Of a stretch of 64,000 nt of DNA, positions 56,451-64,000 are shown piece after piece (positions within the stretch are counted from its first letter, which is position 1; each line of letters opens with the position of its first letter). The notes under the pieces were generated by a model. That model did not search any database, was not told where the DNA came from, and saw only the letters and a program-made list of their open reading frames with translations. Position numbers and translations under genes: made by a program. Origin of the DNA: ENR-C587 sp942493235 (GTDB lineage: Bacteria > Bacteroidota > Ignavibacteria > Kapaibacteriales > UBA2268); contig OW818676.1 in the NCBI GenBank assembly GCA_942493235.1, forward strand, positions 1,426,001-1,490,000, written 5' to 3'.

Positions 56451-56589
56451 TTATTCTCTCAATTGCTATTAGTTTTCTAAAAATATACTTCTAATAAAAT
56501 TTAAAAAGTCAATTTAATGATTTTATATTATATTTGAAAATAATTTTTTTCTTAGCCTTAAAAAATCAAATATATATAAAAAAAATGTC

Positions 56590-56599
56590 TTAATTTTGC
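56590..56599 (+). promoter_or_regulatory. Possible -7 element upstream of the transketolase genes
   Basis: TAATTTTG matches the Bacteroidota -7 consensus TAnnTTTG; a -33 TTTG at the right distance is not evident. If used, transcription would begin near 56606. That excludes the TTG at 56596 as a start and supports ATG 56635. Confidence 0.35.
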
Positions 56600-56634
56600 A
56601 TTCTATATTTTTGTTAAATGTATATAAGAATAAT

Positions 56635-57513
56635 ATGTCTTTAAATATCGAATTTGGCGATAAAATGTTCGAGAACAAGCAAAGAACTCCTCAAGAATTT
56701 GCTGAAATATCGCTCGAACTTAGACGAGATATAATCAAAATGCTTGTATTAGCAAAATCAGGTCATACCGGCGGACCATTAGGATTAGCCGATTTTATGG
56801 CAGTATTATATTTCGGCAACTACATGAAATATTCTGCTAAATCACCCGAAATGGCTGATAGAGACAGATTTATATTAAGCGGTGGGCATTTGGTACCTAT
56901 ATTATATTCATGCCTTGCCAGAGCCGGATATTTCCCTGTCAAAGAATTATCAACATTACGTAAATATGGTACCAGACTGCAGGGACATCCGGGCTTAGAC
57001 ACTCATCTTCCCGGTCTTGAAACTTCAAGCGGTTCACTCGGGCAGGGTATTTCCATTGCTGTCGGTATGGCAATGAGCGATAAACTTGTCGATAAAAACG
57101 AACGTAAAACTTATTCTTTAACCGGAGACGGTGAAATCCAGGAAGGTTCCGTATGGGAAGCTGCTATGGCTGCTGCAAATTATAAGCTTGACAATCTATG
57201 CTGGATAGTTGACAATAACGATTGCCAAATTGACGGCAGAGTAAAAGATGTAATGAGTATATATCCTATTGCCGATAAATTCAAAGCATTCGGATTTGAT
57301 ACTATCGAAATCGATGGTCATAATTATAACGAAATAATTGCGGCACTTGATAAATTCGATGCTAATCATAAAAATAAAATCGCTAAGCCGACCGTAATTA
57401 TTTTAAAAACACTTATGGGTAAAGGCGTTTCATTTATGTGCGATAATTATAATTGGCATGGTAATCCGCCGAATGAAGCTCAGGCAGAGCAAGCTCTCGC
57501 CGAATTAGTATAG
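56635..57513 (+). CDS. Transketolase, N-terminal (TPP-binding) subunit
   Basis: This 292-residue protein is the thiamine-diphosphate half of a split transketolase. Motifs include LAKSGHTGGPLGLADFM (His near residue 45), DRFILSGGHLVPILYS, GHPGLDTHLPGLETSSGSLGQG and the TPP motif GDGEIQEGSVWEAAMAAANYKLDNLCWIVDNN. It moves two-carbon units in the pentose phosphate pathway, with the C-terminal subunit encoded downstream. Of the in-frame starts I chose ATG 56635; ATG 56665 is possible. The gap to the partner gene (135 bp) is longer than in many split tkt operons. Confidence 0.93.
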   Translation: MSLNIEFGDKMFENKQRTPQEFAEISLELRRDIIKMLVLAKSGHTGGPLGLADFMAVLYFGNYMKYSAKSPEMADRDRFILSGGHLVPILYSCLARAGYFPVKELSTLRKYGTRLQGHPGLDTHLPGLETSSGSLGQGISIAVGMAMSDKLVDKNERKTYSLTGDGEIQEGSVWEAAMAAANYKLDNLCWIVDNNDCQIDGRVKDVMSIYPIADKFKAFGFDTIEIDGHNYNEIIAALDKFDANHKNKIAKPTVIILKTLMGKGVSFMCDNYNWHGNPPNEAQAEQALAELV

Positions 57514-57648
57514 CTTTTATATTTTGAGACAGTGAGCTACTGTTAGATGATATGAAACTGTGAGATAATAAAACTACGAGATAGTAAAATTATGAGATTG
57601 AGGGTTTTAGAATTAAAATATATTGTTAGATTTATAATTAAAATACAA

Positions 57649-58647
57649 ATGAAAAAACATATACAACTTCAAGGTAAAAAAACTACAAGGCACGGCTTCG
57701 GCGAAGCTTTAGTCGAGCTTGGCAAAAAGCATGACAATGTAGTTGTTCTCGGTAGCGATATTACAGGCTCTGTAATGACTTCATTTTTTAGAGATGCTTT
57801 CCCTGATAGATTTTTCTCTATCGGTATAGCTGAGCAAAATGCTACTACTATTGCCGCCGGCATGGCTTTATCCGGTAAAATCCCGTTTTTCTCAAGCTAT
57901 AGTGCATTTGCCGCATTTAGAAATTCCGACCAAATTAGAATCTCGGTCTGCTATAATAATGCCAATGTTAAAATTGGCGGTGGGCATTCAGGTATTACGG
58001 TTGGTCCGGACGGAGCTACTCACCAAAGTTTGGAAGAAGTTTCATTTCTGAGAGCGTTACCAAATATGACTTTAGTAGTGCCATGCGACTATAATGAAGC
58101 TAAAAAAGCCACCATCGCAATCGGCGAGATGTACGGTCCGGCTTATTTAAGATTTGGTCGTTCGGCAGTTCCGCTATTTACAAGCGAAGAAACGCCATTT
58201 GAAATCGGCAAAGCAGAAGTATTCCGTGATGGTAACGACGTAGCGATTATCGCCTGTGGCATTACAGTTTGGGAAGCTTTAACTGCAGCCGAAGAATTAA
58301 AAAAAACCAAGGGTATCAACGCCAGAGTAATTAATAATCATACTATTAAACCGATTGACGTTAATACAATTACAGATGCAGCTATGCAATGCGGTGCTAT
58401 TGTTACTGCCGAAGAACATCAGGTTTACGGTGGGCTTGGGGCAGCCGTTGCCGAAACAGTTGTTAAAAACTATCCTGTTCCGATGGAATTTGTCGGAGTA
58501 AGAGATACATTCGGTCAAAGTGGCGAACCCGACGAATTGCTCGAGAAATTCGAACTTGACTGGAAAGCAATTTATAATGCTACAATTAAAGTATTAGATC
58601 GCAAAGAAAAAGGATTTATCGGCTATAGAAAATTGACCGATAAATAA
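57649..58647 (+). CDS. Transketolase, C-terminal subunit
   Basis: This 332-residue partner of the upstream subunit carries the pyrimidine-binding and C-terminal transketolase domains: VVVLGSDITGSV, FSIGIAEQNATTIAAGMALSG (with the Glu that activates TPP), SSYSAFAAFRNSDQIR and HSGITVGPDGATHQSLEE. The C-terminal domain has HQVYGGLGAAVAE. Together the two subunits form the transketolase active site at their interface. An upstream in-frame ATG (57592) would add 19 atypical residues; ATG 57649 is preferred. A terminator follows 25 bp after the stop. Confidence 0.94.
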   Translation: MKKHIQLQGKKTTRHGFGEALVELGKKHDNVVVLGSDITGSVMTSFFRDAFPDRFFSIGIAEQNATTIAAGMALSGKIPFFSSYSAFAAFRNSDQIRISVCYNNANVKIGGGHSGITVGPDGATHQSLEEVSFLRALPNMTLVVPCDYNEAKKATIAIGEMYGPAYLRFGRSAVPLFTSEETPFEIGKAEVFRDGNDVAIIACGITVWEALTAAEELKKTKGINARVINNHTIKPIDVNTITDAAMQCGAIVTAEEHQVYGGLGAAVAETVVKNYPVPMEFVGVRDTFGQSGEPDELLEKFELDWKAIYNATIKVLDRKEKGFIGYRKLTDK

Positions 58648-58671
58648 TTCATTCAAATGAAGCCTTTAAAT

Positions 58672-58714
58672 AAATACTCCTAACCAAGCTCTGCACGGGT
58701 AGGAGTATTTTATT
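58672..58714. terminator. Terminator between transketolase and CheZ-like genes
   Basis: Stem AAATACTCCTA (58672-58682) with TAGGAGTATTT (58700-58710), loop of about 17 nt, then a short T-rich run. It separates convergent genes and could serve both. Confidence 0.75.
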
Positions 58715-58780
58715 AAAGTATTGGACTGGTGCCGAATAATAATTTTGAAGTAATCTATTGATATAATTCAAATAAAAAGA

Positions 58781-59695
58781 TTAACTAAATAGGGCATTTA
58801 TGTCGTCTTGGCTCATTCCGTCATCTACCTCTTCCTCATTATTACTAAATGAACTGAAGCTATTAATTAGGCTATCAATATCATCGGCAGAAACCGTATC
58901 TTCGGTCAAATCAATAGTTTCTCCGCCAGCAAATTTGGACATAATTTCATCTATTTCGTTTTGTTTGGTTTCTTTAACTGATAAAGAATTTACGGCTTCG
59001 GGGTCGAAAGCAATTTCTCTATGTAGCTTTGATACATTGGAATTGTCTTCGGAAAATTCACCTTGAGGTAATTCTCCGTTAGTCTCAACGCTATCAATAA
59101 TTGACAATACTTGTAATAATCTACCCTGTATATTCTCGAGTGTATGATTTACTGCAGCAAGCTGCTGTGAGGTTATATCTTGAACCTGAGATGACATCAT
59201 TATCTGAGTAGAATCATTCATAATATTGGATAATATTTCTTTGCTCTCTTCAATTATCTTATTAAATTCGATAAATATCTCATTATCATTTTCATACTTT
59301 TGTCTAAAATCATTCAAATAACCAATAATTTCAGTTTGGCTGACACCTTCATTCAGAAACTGAATTGTAGTGCTTACCAAATCCAATACTTCCATCTTGC
59401 CTTTATTAATTATCTTATTCATCTTTGTATAGTTTTCAGAAGCGATATCAATTTTCCTAAGTACACTATCGACGGCATCTAATATTTCATTTGTAGCATT
59501 TTCGGTAGCCTCGGTAACTTTAAATATTTTCTTAGCCGCACCGGGCATTTTTTTTACATTATCGTCGATTGTTGAATTAATGCTTTGAAGCAAAAATTTC
59601 ACTTCTCTTAAAAAATTCCTAATATCGGAATAGTGAGGATTATCTCGTAAAACCTCAATTTTAGAAAGAATTTTCTCTATCACTTCATCTTGCAT
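58781..59695 (-). CDS. cheZ: CheZ-like CheY-P phosphatase with three CheY-binding-like peptides
   Basis: This 304-residue protein is mostly long helices with the CheZ catalytic motif SSQVQDITSQQ; Asp173 and Gln177 match the CheZ D-x-x-x-Q pair that dephosphorylates CheY-P. The C-terminal tail is acidic and disordered. It holds three short segments, NEIDEIMSKF (about 246), SADDIDSLINSF (about 269) and MSQDDINALFS (at the end), each like the FliM N-terminal CheY-binding peptide LSQ-EIDALL. E. coli CheZ (214 residues) has one such tail. ATG 59695 is preferred because GGAG lies 6 bp upstream; an ATG at 59716 is possible. No che gene is adjacent. Confidence 0.8.
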   Translation of the reverse strand: MQDEVIEKILSKIEVLRDNPHYSDIRNFLREVKFLLQSINSTIDDNVKKMPGAAKKIFKVTEATENATNEILDAVDSVLRKIDIASENYTKMNKIINKGKMEVLDLVSTTIQFLNEGVSQTEIIGYLNDFRQKYENDNEIFIEFNKIIEESKEILSNIMNDSTQIMMSSQVQDITSQQLAAVNHTLENIQGRLLQVLSIIDSVETNGELPQGEFSEDNSNVSKLHREIAFDPEAVNSLSVKETKQNEIDEIMSKFAGGETIDLTEDTVSADDIDSLINSFSSFSNNEEEVDDGMSQDDINALFS

Positions 59696-59762
59696 ATTCA
59701 ACTCCGATTTTAACATTTTTTATAAAACATAAATATAAATAATAATCCTTAATAAGAGAAAT

Positions 59763-59770
59763 TATTTTTG
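59763..59770 (+). promoter_or_regulatory. Possible -7 element of the M6 protease gene
   Basis: TATTTTTG matches the Bacteroidota -7 consensus, identical to the element before the A2M gene, but a -33 TTTG is missing. Transcription from about 59777 would leave a leader of about 80 nt before ATG 59860. Confidence 0.35.
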
Positions 59771-59859
59771 CATAAATTGAAAAATAAAATTTGTTTTTGG
59801 AATTCATTCAAATAATAAGTATTTTTGATAGAGTACAAATATATATAAAGGGAATAATA

Positions 59860-62800
59860 ATGAAAAAAATAATCTATATAATGTTATTGATAATTACGAG
59901 TGCAATCTTAAATTCCGCACCTTTAGTCAATGTTCCTCAGTTTATTACCCAACCAAACGGAGATTCATTTAATTGTTTAGCCAGTGGCGATGAATTCTTT
60001 AATTACTTACATGATTATAATGGCTATACAATTATCCAAGATAAAAAAACAGGATATTATTACTATGCTGAATTGTCCGGTGATACTCTTATTCCCTCTA
60101 CTATACTTGCCGGAACGAATGCACTATTGCCTGCCAATATAAAGCCCTATTTAAAACCTTCTTATAAAAGTATAAAATATAAGTATGACAGAATACTAAA
60201 TACTATAGGCAGTAAAAGCAAGAAAAATTTCGATCAACTCAATGTATCAAATACCGGCACTATCAATAATTTAGTAATTTTTATCAGATTCAGCGATGAA
60301 GTCGAATTTACTGATTCGACAGTTGTTTATAATAGAATGCTTAATCCGATTACCGGTAATACAATGAAGAACTATTTTACAGAAGCTTCTTATGGTCAAT
60401 TGACGATAAATTCGACTTTGTATCCTACTTCAGATAATTCTTTTGTTGTTTCTTATCAAGACACTGCTCCAAGAGACTTTTTTAGACCATATTCAGCTAC
60501 AAACCTGATTGGTTATCAGACAGATGCTCAATGTACAGAGAGAGAGCATTCTCTATTAGTCAGAGCAGTAACCGGAGTAAGAAGCCAAATCCCCGCTACA
60601 TTAAATATAGACAATGATAATGACGAAAAAGTCGATAACGTATGCTTTATTGTTTCAGGCTCATCCGATGGGTGGAGCGATTTACTATGGCCCCACAGAT
60701 GGTCATTATATTCACAGATTATAATGATAAATACTAAACGAGTATATGATTATAACTTTCAATTACGTAATTCATTGATGAGCTCCGGTGTGGGAGTATT
60801 ATGCCATGAGATGTTCCATTCACTTGGTTCTCCGGATTTATACCATTACAATTATGACGGAATGTCGCCGGTAGGCTCTTGGGACTTAATGGAGTATAAC
60901 GCTAATCCACCACAGCACATGAGTGCTTATATGAAATCCAAATATGGGGACTGGATAGCAAATATTCCGGAAATAACTACCAATGGAACATATACATTGA
61001 ATCCGCTTACTTCGGCTACCAATAATTGTTACAAAATTGCTTCTACGGCTTCAGCATCTCAATATTATGTAGTGGAATATAGGCGTGATATAGGCACTTT
61101 TGAATCTTCAATTCCAGGCAGCGGACTGATTGTATATAGAATTAACCCCAACTACAATGGTAATGCAAGCGGACCTCCGGATGAAGTTTACGCCTATAGA
61201 CCAAATGGTACTATTTCGGTTAACGGTACTATCAGCAGTGCAAACTTCAGCTCTGCAGAAGGCAGAACAGCAATTAATGCCAATACTAACCCTTCCCCAT
61301 TCTTAGCCGACGGCTCGCAGGGCGGGTTAAATATTACCCAAATTGGTAGTGCCGGAGAAACAATTTCATTCGATGTATCATTTACCTTGATGGTACCTAC
61401 ACTTACTAATCCATTGAACAATGAAACGTATATATCCTCTAATACCGGATTAAATTGGAATTTAGTTTACGGAGCCAATACTTATAGAGTTCAATTAGCT
61501 TCCGACACTTTGTTTGCTAATATCATTTCGGACATTATTGTCAGTACAAATTCTTATCAATTAAATGCTTTATTAAACAGCACAAATTATTTCTGGAGAG
61601 TAAAATCGAAAAATACTAATGATTCGTCTCAATGGAGCATGATATTCAAATTTACTACTGCTCCAGTTGGCTATTTATCATTTCTGAACGAGTCTTTTGA
61701 AAATATTAGCTATCCTCCGGCAAATTGGTTGTCAATTATTGATAATGGTACTGTTAATTGGCAAAGGGTAAGTGCAGGAACTAATCCTACATGTTCGCCA
61801 ATTGATGGCTCTGCTATGTTAAAATATAATTCTTATAATGCCGAAAATAATAGCTCTGCAAGACTAATCAGCCCTGAATTAAATCTATCAAACAGTATAA
61901 ATATTAATCTCAGTTTTAATATATATAGAGAAGCAGGATATTCGAGTAATGCAGACCGAGTATTAGTTTATATAAATAACAATGAATCAATTATTGGTGC
62001 ATATTTAATTGCAACTATCAATAGAAGTACCTCATTATTACCTATCACCTCTCAAACAGGCTGGCATGAGTATTTATATCAAATCCCTATCCAATATTAT
62101 TATGCCAATGCCCACATAATATTTGTTTCTATCAGTGCTTATGGTAATTCAATTTATATGGATAAAATCAAACTATATGGTATGGAGAACCCTACTATTA
62201 GCACTGTTACATTAACTACACCACTTAATAATTCTATTAATAATTCTGTTAATACAACTTTTAATTGGACAGCTTTGACCAATGCGTCGTCTTATAGAAT
62301 TGAGCTTTCAACAAATAATAGTTTTACTAATAATCTAATTAGTCAAACTGTGTCAAATAATACCGCTACTATAAATACAAATTATAATACTTTGTATTAT
62401 TGGAGGGTTAAGGCATATAATACAAGTGATTCCGGTGCTTGGTCTGATGTATTTCACTTTACTACCCGACAGCAATTGTTTACTGTAAGTGGACAAATTA
62501 ATTACGCAAATACGGCTCAAACGCCTATGAATAACTGCACTATTATACTGAAAAATGCCAATAATATTGAAATAGCACGAGATACCAGTAATGAACTCGG
62601 AGCTTACTCTTTTGAAAATGTTACAACCGGTACTTATAATTTCGAGCTAATTAGCAACAAAGCATCAGGCGGTATTAATACTTTAGATATATTATCATTG
62701 AGGCAGAAAATAGCAGCTGTTGCTGAATTTACTGCTATTCAGGATAAAGCAGCTGATATTAATAACGATTCAAATGTAAGCACTATAGACTTACTCCCGC

Positions 62801-62961
62801 TAAGACAAAAAATATCGAACATCAGCCCGATTAGCTCTTGGTTAGTACCCAATTATGTATTCTATCCATTAACAGTAAATGTAAACGGAGCAAATGCTAT
62901 ACTTAATATTCAAGCATTATGCGGTGGCGATGTAAATGCAAGTTTTACTCCGAATAATTAA
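59860..62961 (+). CDS. Secreted M6-family metalloprotease with Fn3-like, jelly-roll and dockerin-like domains
   Basis: This 1033-residue exported protease has a signal peptide (1-20, ending NSA). The catalytic M6 (immune-inhibitor-A-like) domain has CHEMFHSLGSPDLYHY (zinc ligands His316 and His320, Glu317). An Fn3-like domain with NYFWRVKSKNTNDSSQW follows. Next comes a choice-of-anchor-type jelly roll beginning LNESFENISYPPANW, and a second Fn3-like domain. The last 170 residues are a carboxypeptidase-regulatory-like domain (SGQINYANTAQTPMNN) and dockerin-like repeats (LDILSLRQKI and AADINNDSNVSTIDLLPLRQKI). A usual T9SS sorting tail is absent. ATG 59860 has AAAGGGAA upstream. Confidence 0.9.
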   Translation: MKKIIYIMLLIITSAILNSAPLVNVPQFITQPNGDSFNCLASGDEFFNYLHDYNGYTIIQDKKTGYYYYAELSGDTLIPSTILAGTNALLPANIKPYLKPSYKSIKYKYDRILNTIGSKSKKNFDQLNVSNTGTINNLVIFIRFSDEVEFTDSTVVYNRMLNPITGNTMKNYFTEASYGQLTINSTLYPTSDNSFVVSYQDTAPRDFFRPYSATNLIGYQTDAQCTEREHSLLVRAVTGVRSQIPATLNIDNDNDEKVDNVCFIVSGSSDGWSDLLWPHRWSLYSQIIMINTKRVYDYNFQLRNSLMSSGVGVLCHEMFHSLGSPDLYHYNYDGMSPVGSWDLMEYNANPPQHMSAYMKSKYGDWIANIPEITTNGTYTLNPLTSATNNCYKIASTASASQYYVVEYRRDIGTFESSIPGSGLIVYRINPNYNGNASGPPDEVYAYRPNGTISVNGTISSANFSSAEGRTAINANTNPSPFLADGSQGGLNITQIGSAGETISFDVSFTLMVPTLTNPLNNETYISSNTGLNWNLVYGANTYRVQLASDTLFANIISDIIVSTNSYQLNALLNSTNYFWRVKSKNTNDSSQWSMIFKFTTAPVGYLSFLNESFENISYPPANWLSIIDNGTVNWQRVSAGTNPTCSPIDGSAMLKYNSYNAENNSSARLISPELNLSNSININLSFNIYREAGYSSNADRVLVYINNNESIIGAYLIATINRSTSLLPITSQTGWHEYLYQIPIQYYYANAHIIFVSISAYGNSIYMDKIKLYGMENPTISTVTLTTPLNNSINNSVNTTFNWTALTNASSYRIELSTNNSFTNNLISQTVSNNTATINTNYNTLYYWRVKAYNTSDSGAWSDVFHFTTRQQLFTVSGQINYANTAQTPMNNCTIILKNANNIEIARDTSNELGAYSFENVTTGTYNFELISNKASGGINTLDILSLRQKIAAVAEFTAIQDKAADINNDSNVSTIDLLPLRQKISNISPISSWLVPNYVFYPLTVNVNGANAILNIQALCGGDVNASFTPNN

Positions 62962-63009
62962 TTCAGATAGAGCATGTAGATATAATAATTATTTGTCTAT
63001 TCGCTTCTT

Positions 63010-63590
63010 TGTGTGGAGTTTCGGGGTTCGGGGATAGGGTTTCGGGGATAGGAATTAGGAAGTAGAAATATGTACGTCTCCGTACTATGCTCTGCGTAGT
63101 AAGGCTATTCTTCCAACATCATAGATGTTGAACATTGGTAGAAGAAAAGTTAAAAAGTTTATAAAGTTATAAAGTTCGTAAAGTTGAAAGAAGGAATTAG
63201 ATAATTCGGATAAAATCAATTCTTTTCTTCCAACAGCGTTAGCTGTTGAACATTGGTAGTATTCGGGGGTCGGGGATAGGGGTTCGAGAATTGGGAATAT
63301 GCATGTCTCCGCACCATGCTCTGCTTGCTAAGATAACAATCAATGTACCTAAAGCAAATTCTACGCAGAGCGTAGGATTGAGAAAAAAAGACTGTAAAAA
63401 AGTTGTCATTCTGAACGAAGTGAAGAATCCAGATAAAGCTAACTTATTGATAATTCTGGATTCTTCGTTGCACTCAGAATGACGATTTGGCAATATTATT
63501 ACTTCGCCTCCTTACTATGCTCTGCGTAGTAAGGCAGGTCTTCCAACATCATAGCTGTTGAATATTGGTAGAATAAAAGTGGGTACTCCA
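63010..63590. repeat. Composite repeat island 4
   Basis: The island holds GGGGTTCGGGGATAGG runs, TTATAAAG-like runs and hairpins with loop TGCTCTGCG (about 63082 and 63512). Family A hairpins lie at 63113-63141 (stem AACATC/GATGTT), 63230-63259 and 63543-63571 (mismatched AACATC/GCTGTT). The F5 copy lies at 63402-63502, with GAAGAATCC/GGATTCTTC arms. F5 read on the minus strand is the uninterrupted form of the site where the IS110 element sits. 63591-63941 is AT-rich and shows nothing I can name. Confidence 0.8.
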
Positions 63591-63941
63591 TTTTGCCAAG
63601 TAAATAACTAAAATTGACTTTCTACCAAATTGAATCTGTGAAGAACCTATTATCAAATATATTGTCAAGATATCAGTTAAATCATTTGTTTTTTGTCCCA
63701 AAAATCAATTCTTTATCTTAAAATAGTAATAATTTTAATAATAATGCAAAATAAATTCCAAGTTATAATAAAAAATTGGTTTGTATTTCTTATTTTTGTA
63801 ATTCTGTTTAAAAGGTTTTAAAGAATTACTTTAAGATTGATAGTTGATATAAAAGATGATTAATTGATAAAAAAGACAATTAATCAATAAAAAATAGAAA
63901 ATTTTGAAAAAATAGAATATATTAAATTGAAAGGGTTGAAC

Positions 63942-64000
63942 ATGGCAGAATTCAAATTCAAGCCATTTGAAGAAATGACACCGGAGGATTATGAGACAAT
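63942..64000 (+). CDS. Start of a gene running off the window; possibly a GatB/GatE-like subunit
   Basis: ATG 63942 follows AAAGGG and opens a frame (MAEFKFKPFEEMTPEDYET) that is still open at the window end. The pattern KPF-EMTPEDYE resembles the N-terminus of GatB/GatE-type glutamyl-tRNA amidotransferase subunits, in which GLEVHQQ would follow shortly, but 19 residues cannot settle this. Confidence 0.4.
   Translation, partial: MAEFKFKPFEEMTPEDYET

Noticed and set aside
61194..61421. 75-codon minus-strand frame within the M6 protease gene
   Set aside because: Antisense shadow of a coding region with clear domain content.

Overview
The window is AT-rich, protein-dense bacterial chromosome. 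Three proteins end in, or near, type IX secretion (T9SS) sorting-like domains. There is also a DUF4295 ribosomal-cluster protein, a BamD-type lipoprotein, a TonB-dependent receptor, a DUF5916 protein and one good Bacteroidota-type promoter (TTTG, 19 bp, TATTTTTG). These occur together with flagellar export genes (fliP, fliQ, fliR, flhB) and a CheZ-like phosphatase. A flagellated T9SS bearer points to the Bacteroidota/Chlorobiota side of the FCB group, perhaps Ignavibacteria- or Kapabacteria-like. The phylum is inferred; no rRNA gene or tRNA was seen.

Layout. 1-900 is a composite repeat island. 904-6412 (minus) holds a VTC polyphosphate polymerase, a GapN-like dehydrogenase, the rpsR/rpmE/DUF4295 cluster and a DUF5916 outer-membrane protein. 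6527-10958 (plus) is a probable operon: small protein, 12-TPR protein, soluble PAS histidine kinase, NtrC-type sigma-54 activator. 11042-17427 (minus) holds a BamD-like lipoprotein, an S9 peptidase and a TonB-dependent receptor, with a MITE-like element and a repeat island between them. After a large repeat island (17520-18500) comes an 1805-residue alpha-2-macroglobulin lipoprotein. An IS110-family element (24151-25854) follows, inserted precisely into a dispersed hairpin repeat. 26164-29214 is fliP-fliQ-fliR-flhB behind a sigma-54-like promoter. 29448-32554 is a NarL-type response regulator with its multi-PAS kinase. 32660-38580 holds a subtilisin with a T9SS tail, a small membrane protein, Ppx/GppA-HD, RsmE and a GIY-YIG-like protein. 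39059-44547 (minus) holds a five-LysM lytic transglycosylase, an ABC ATPase, an HEFHH metalloprotease and a small exported protein.

45085-49376 is the accessory region. It is built from repeated segments of an ORF6N-domain gene: one intact copy, one frameshifted copy and two 3' fragments. Between the segments sit a broken DUF4160/DUF2442 pair and an apparently intact MazF-type toxin-antitoxin pair. The two ORF6N copies are nearly identical at both ends but diverged across an equal-length middle, so they look like recombination mosaics. A three-hairpin, gene-poor stretch follows (49505-49723).

50129-63000 returns to housekeeping and exported functions: TatC, a T9SS PKD-like protein, YihY/BrkB, ferredoxin-NADP reductase, a LOG-family protein, MgtC/SapB, split transketolase, CheZ-like and an M6 metalloprotease. 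A last repeat island precedes a gene that starts at 63942 and runs off the window.

The best leads are: (1) the IS110 insertion, whose empty site can be read elsewhere in the window, with a 246-bp non-coding left end likely to encode a bridge RNA; (2) the ORF6N mosaic array with its toxin-antitoxin cargo; (3) CheZ with three FliM-like CheY-binding peptides; (4) a hairpin repeat family with covarying stems and a fixed tail.
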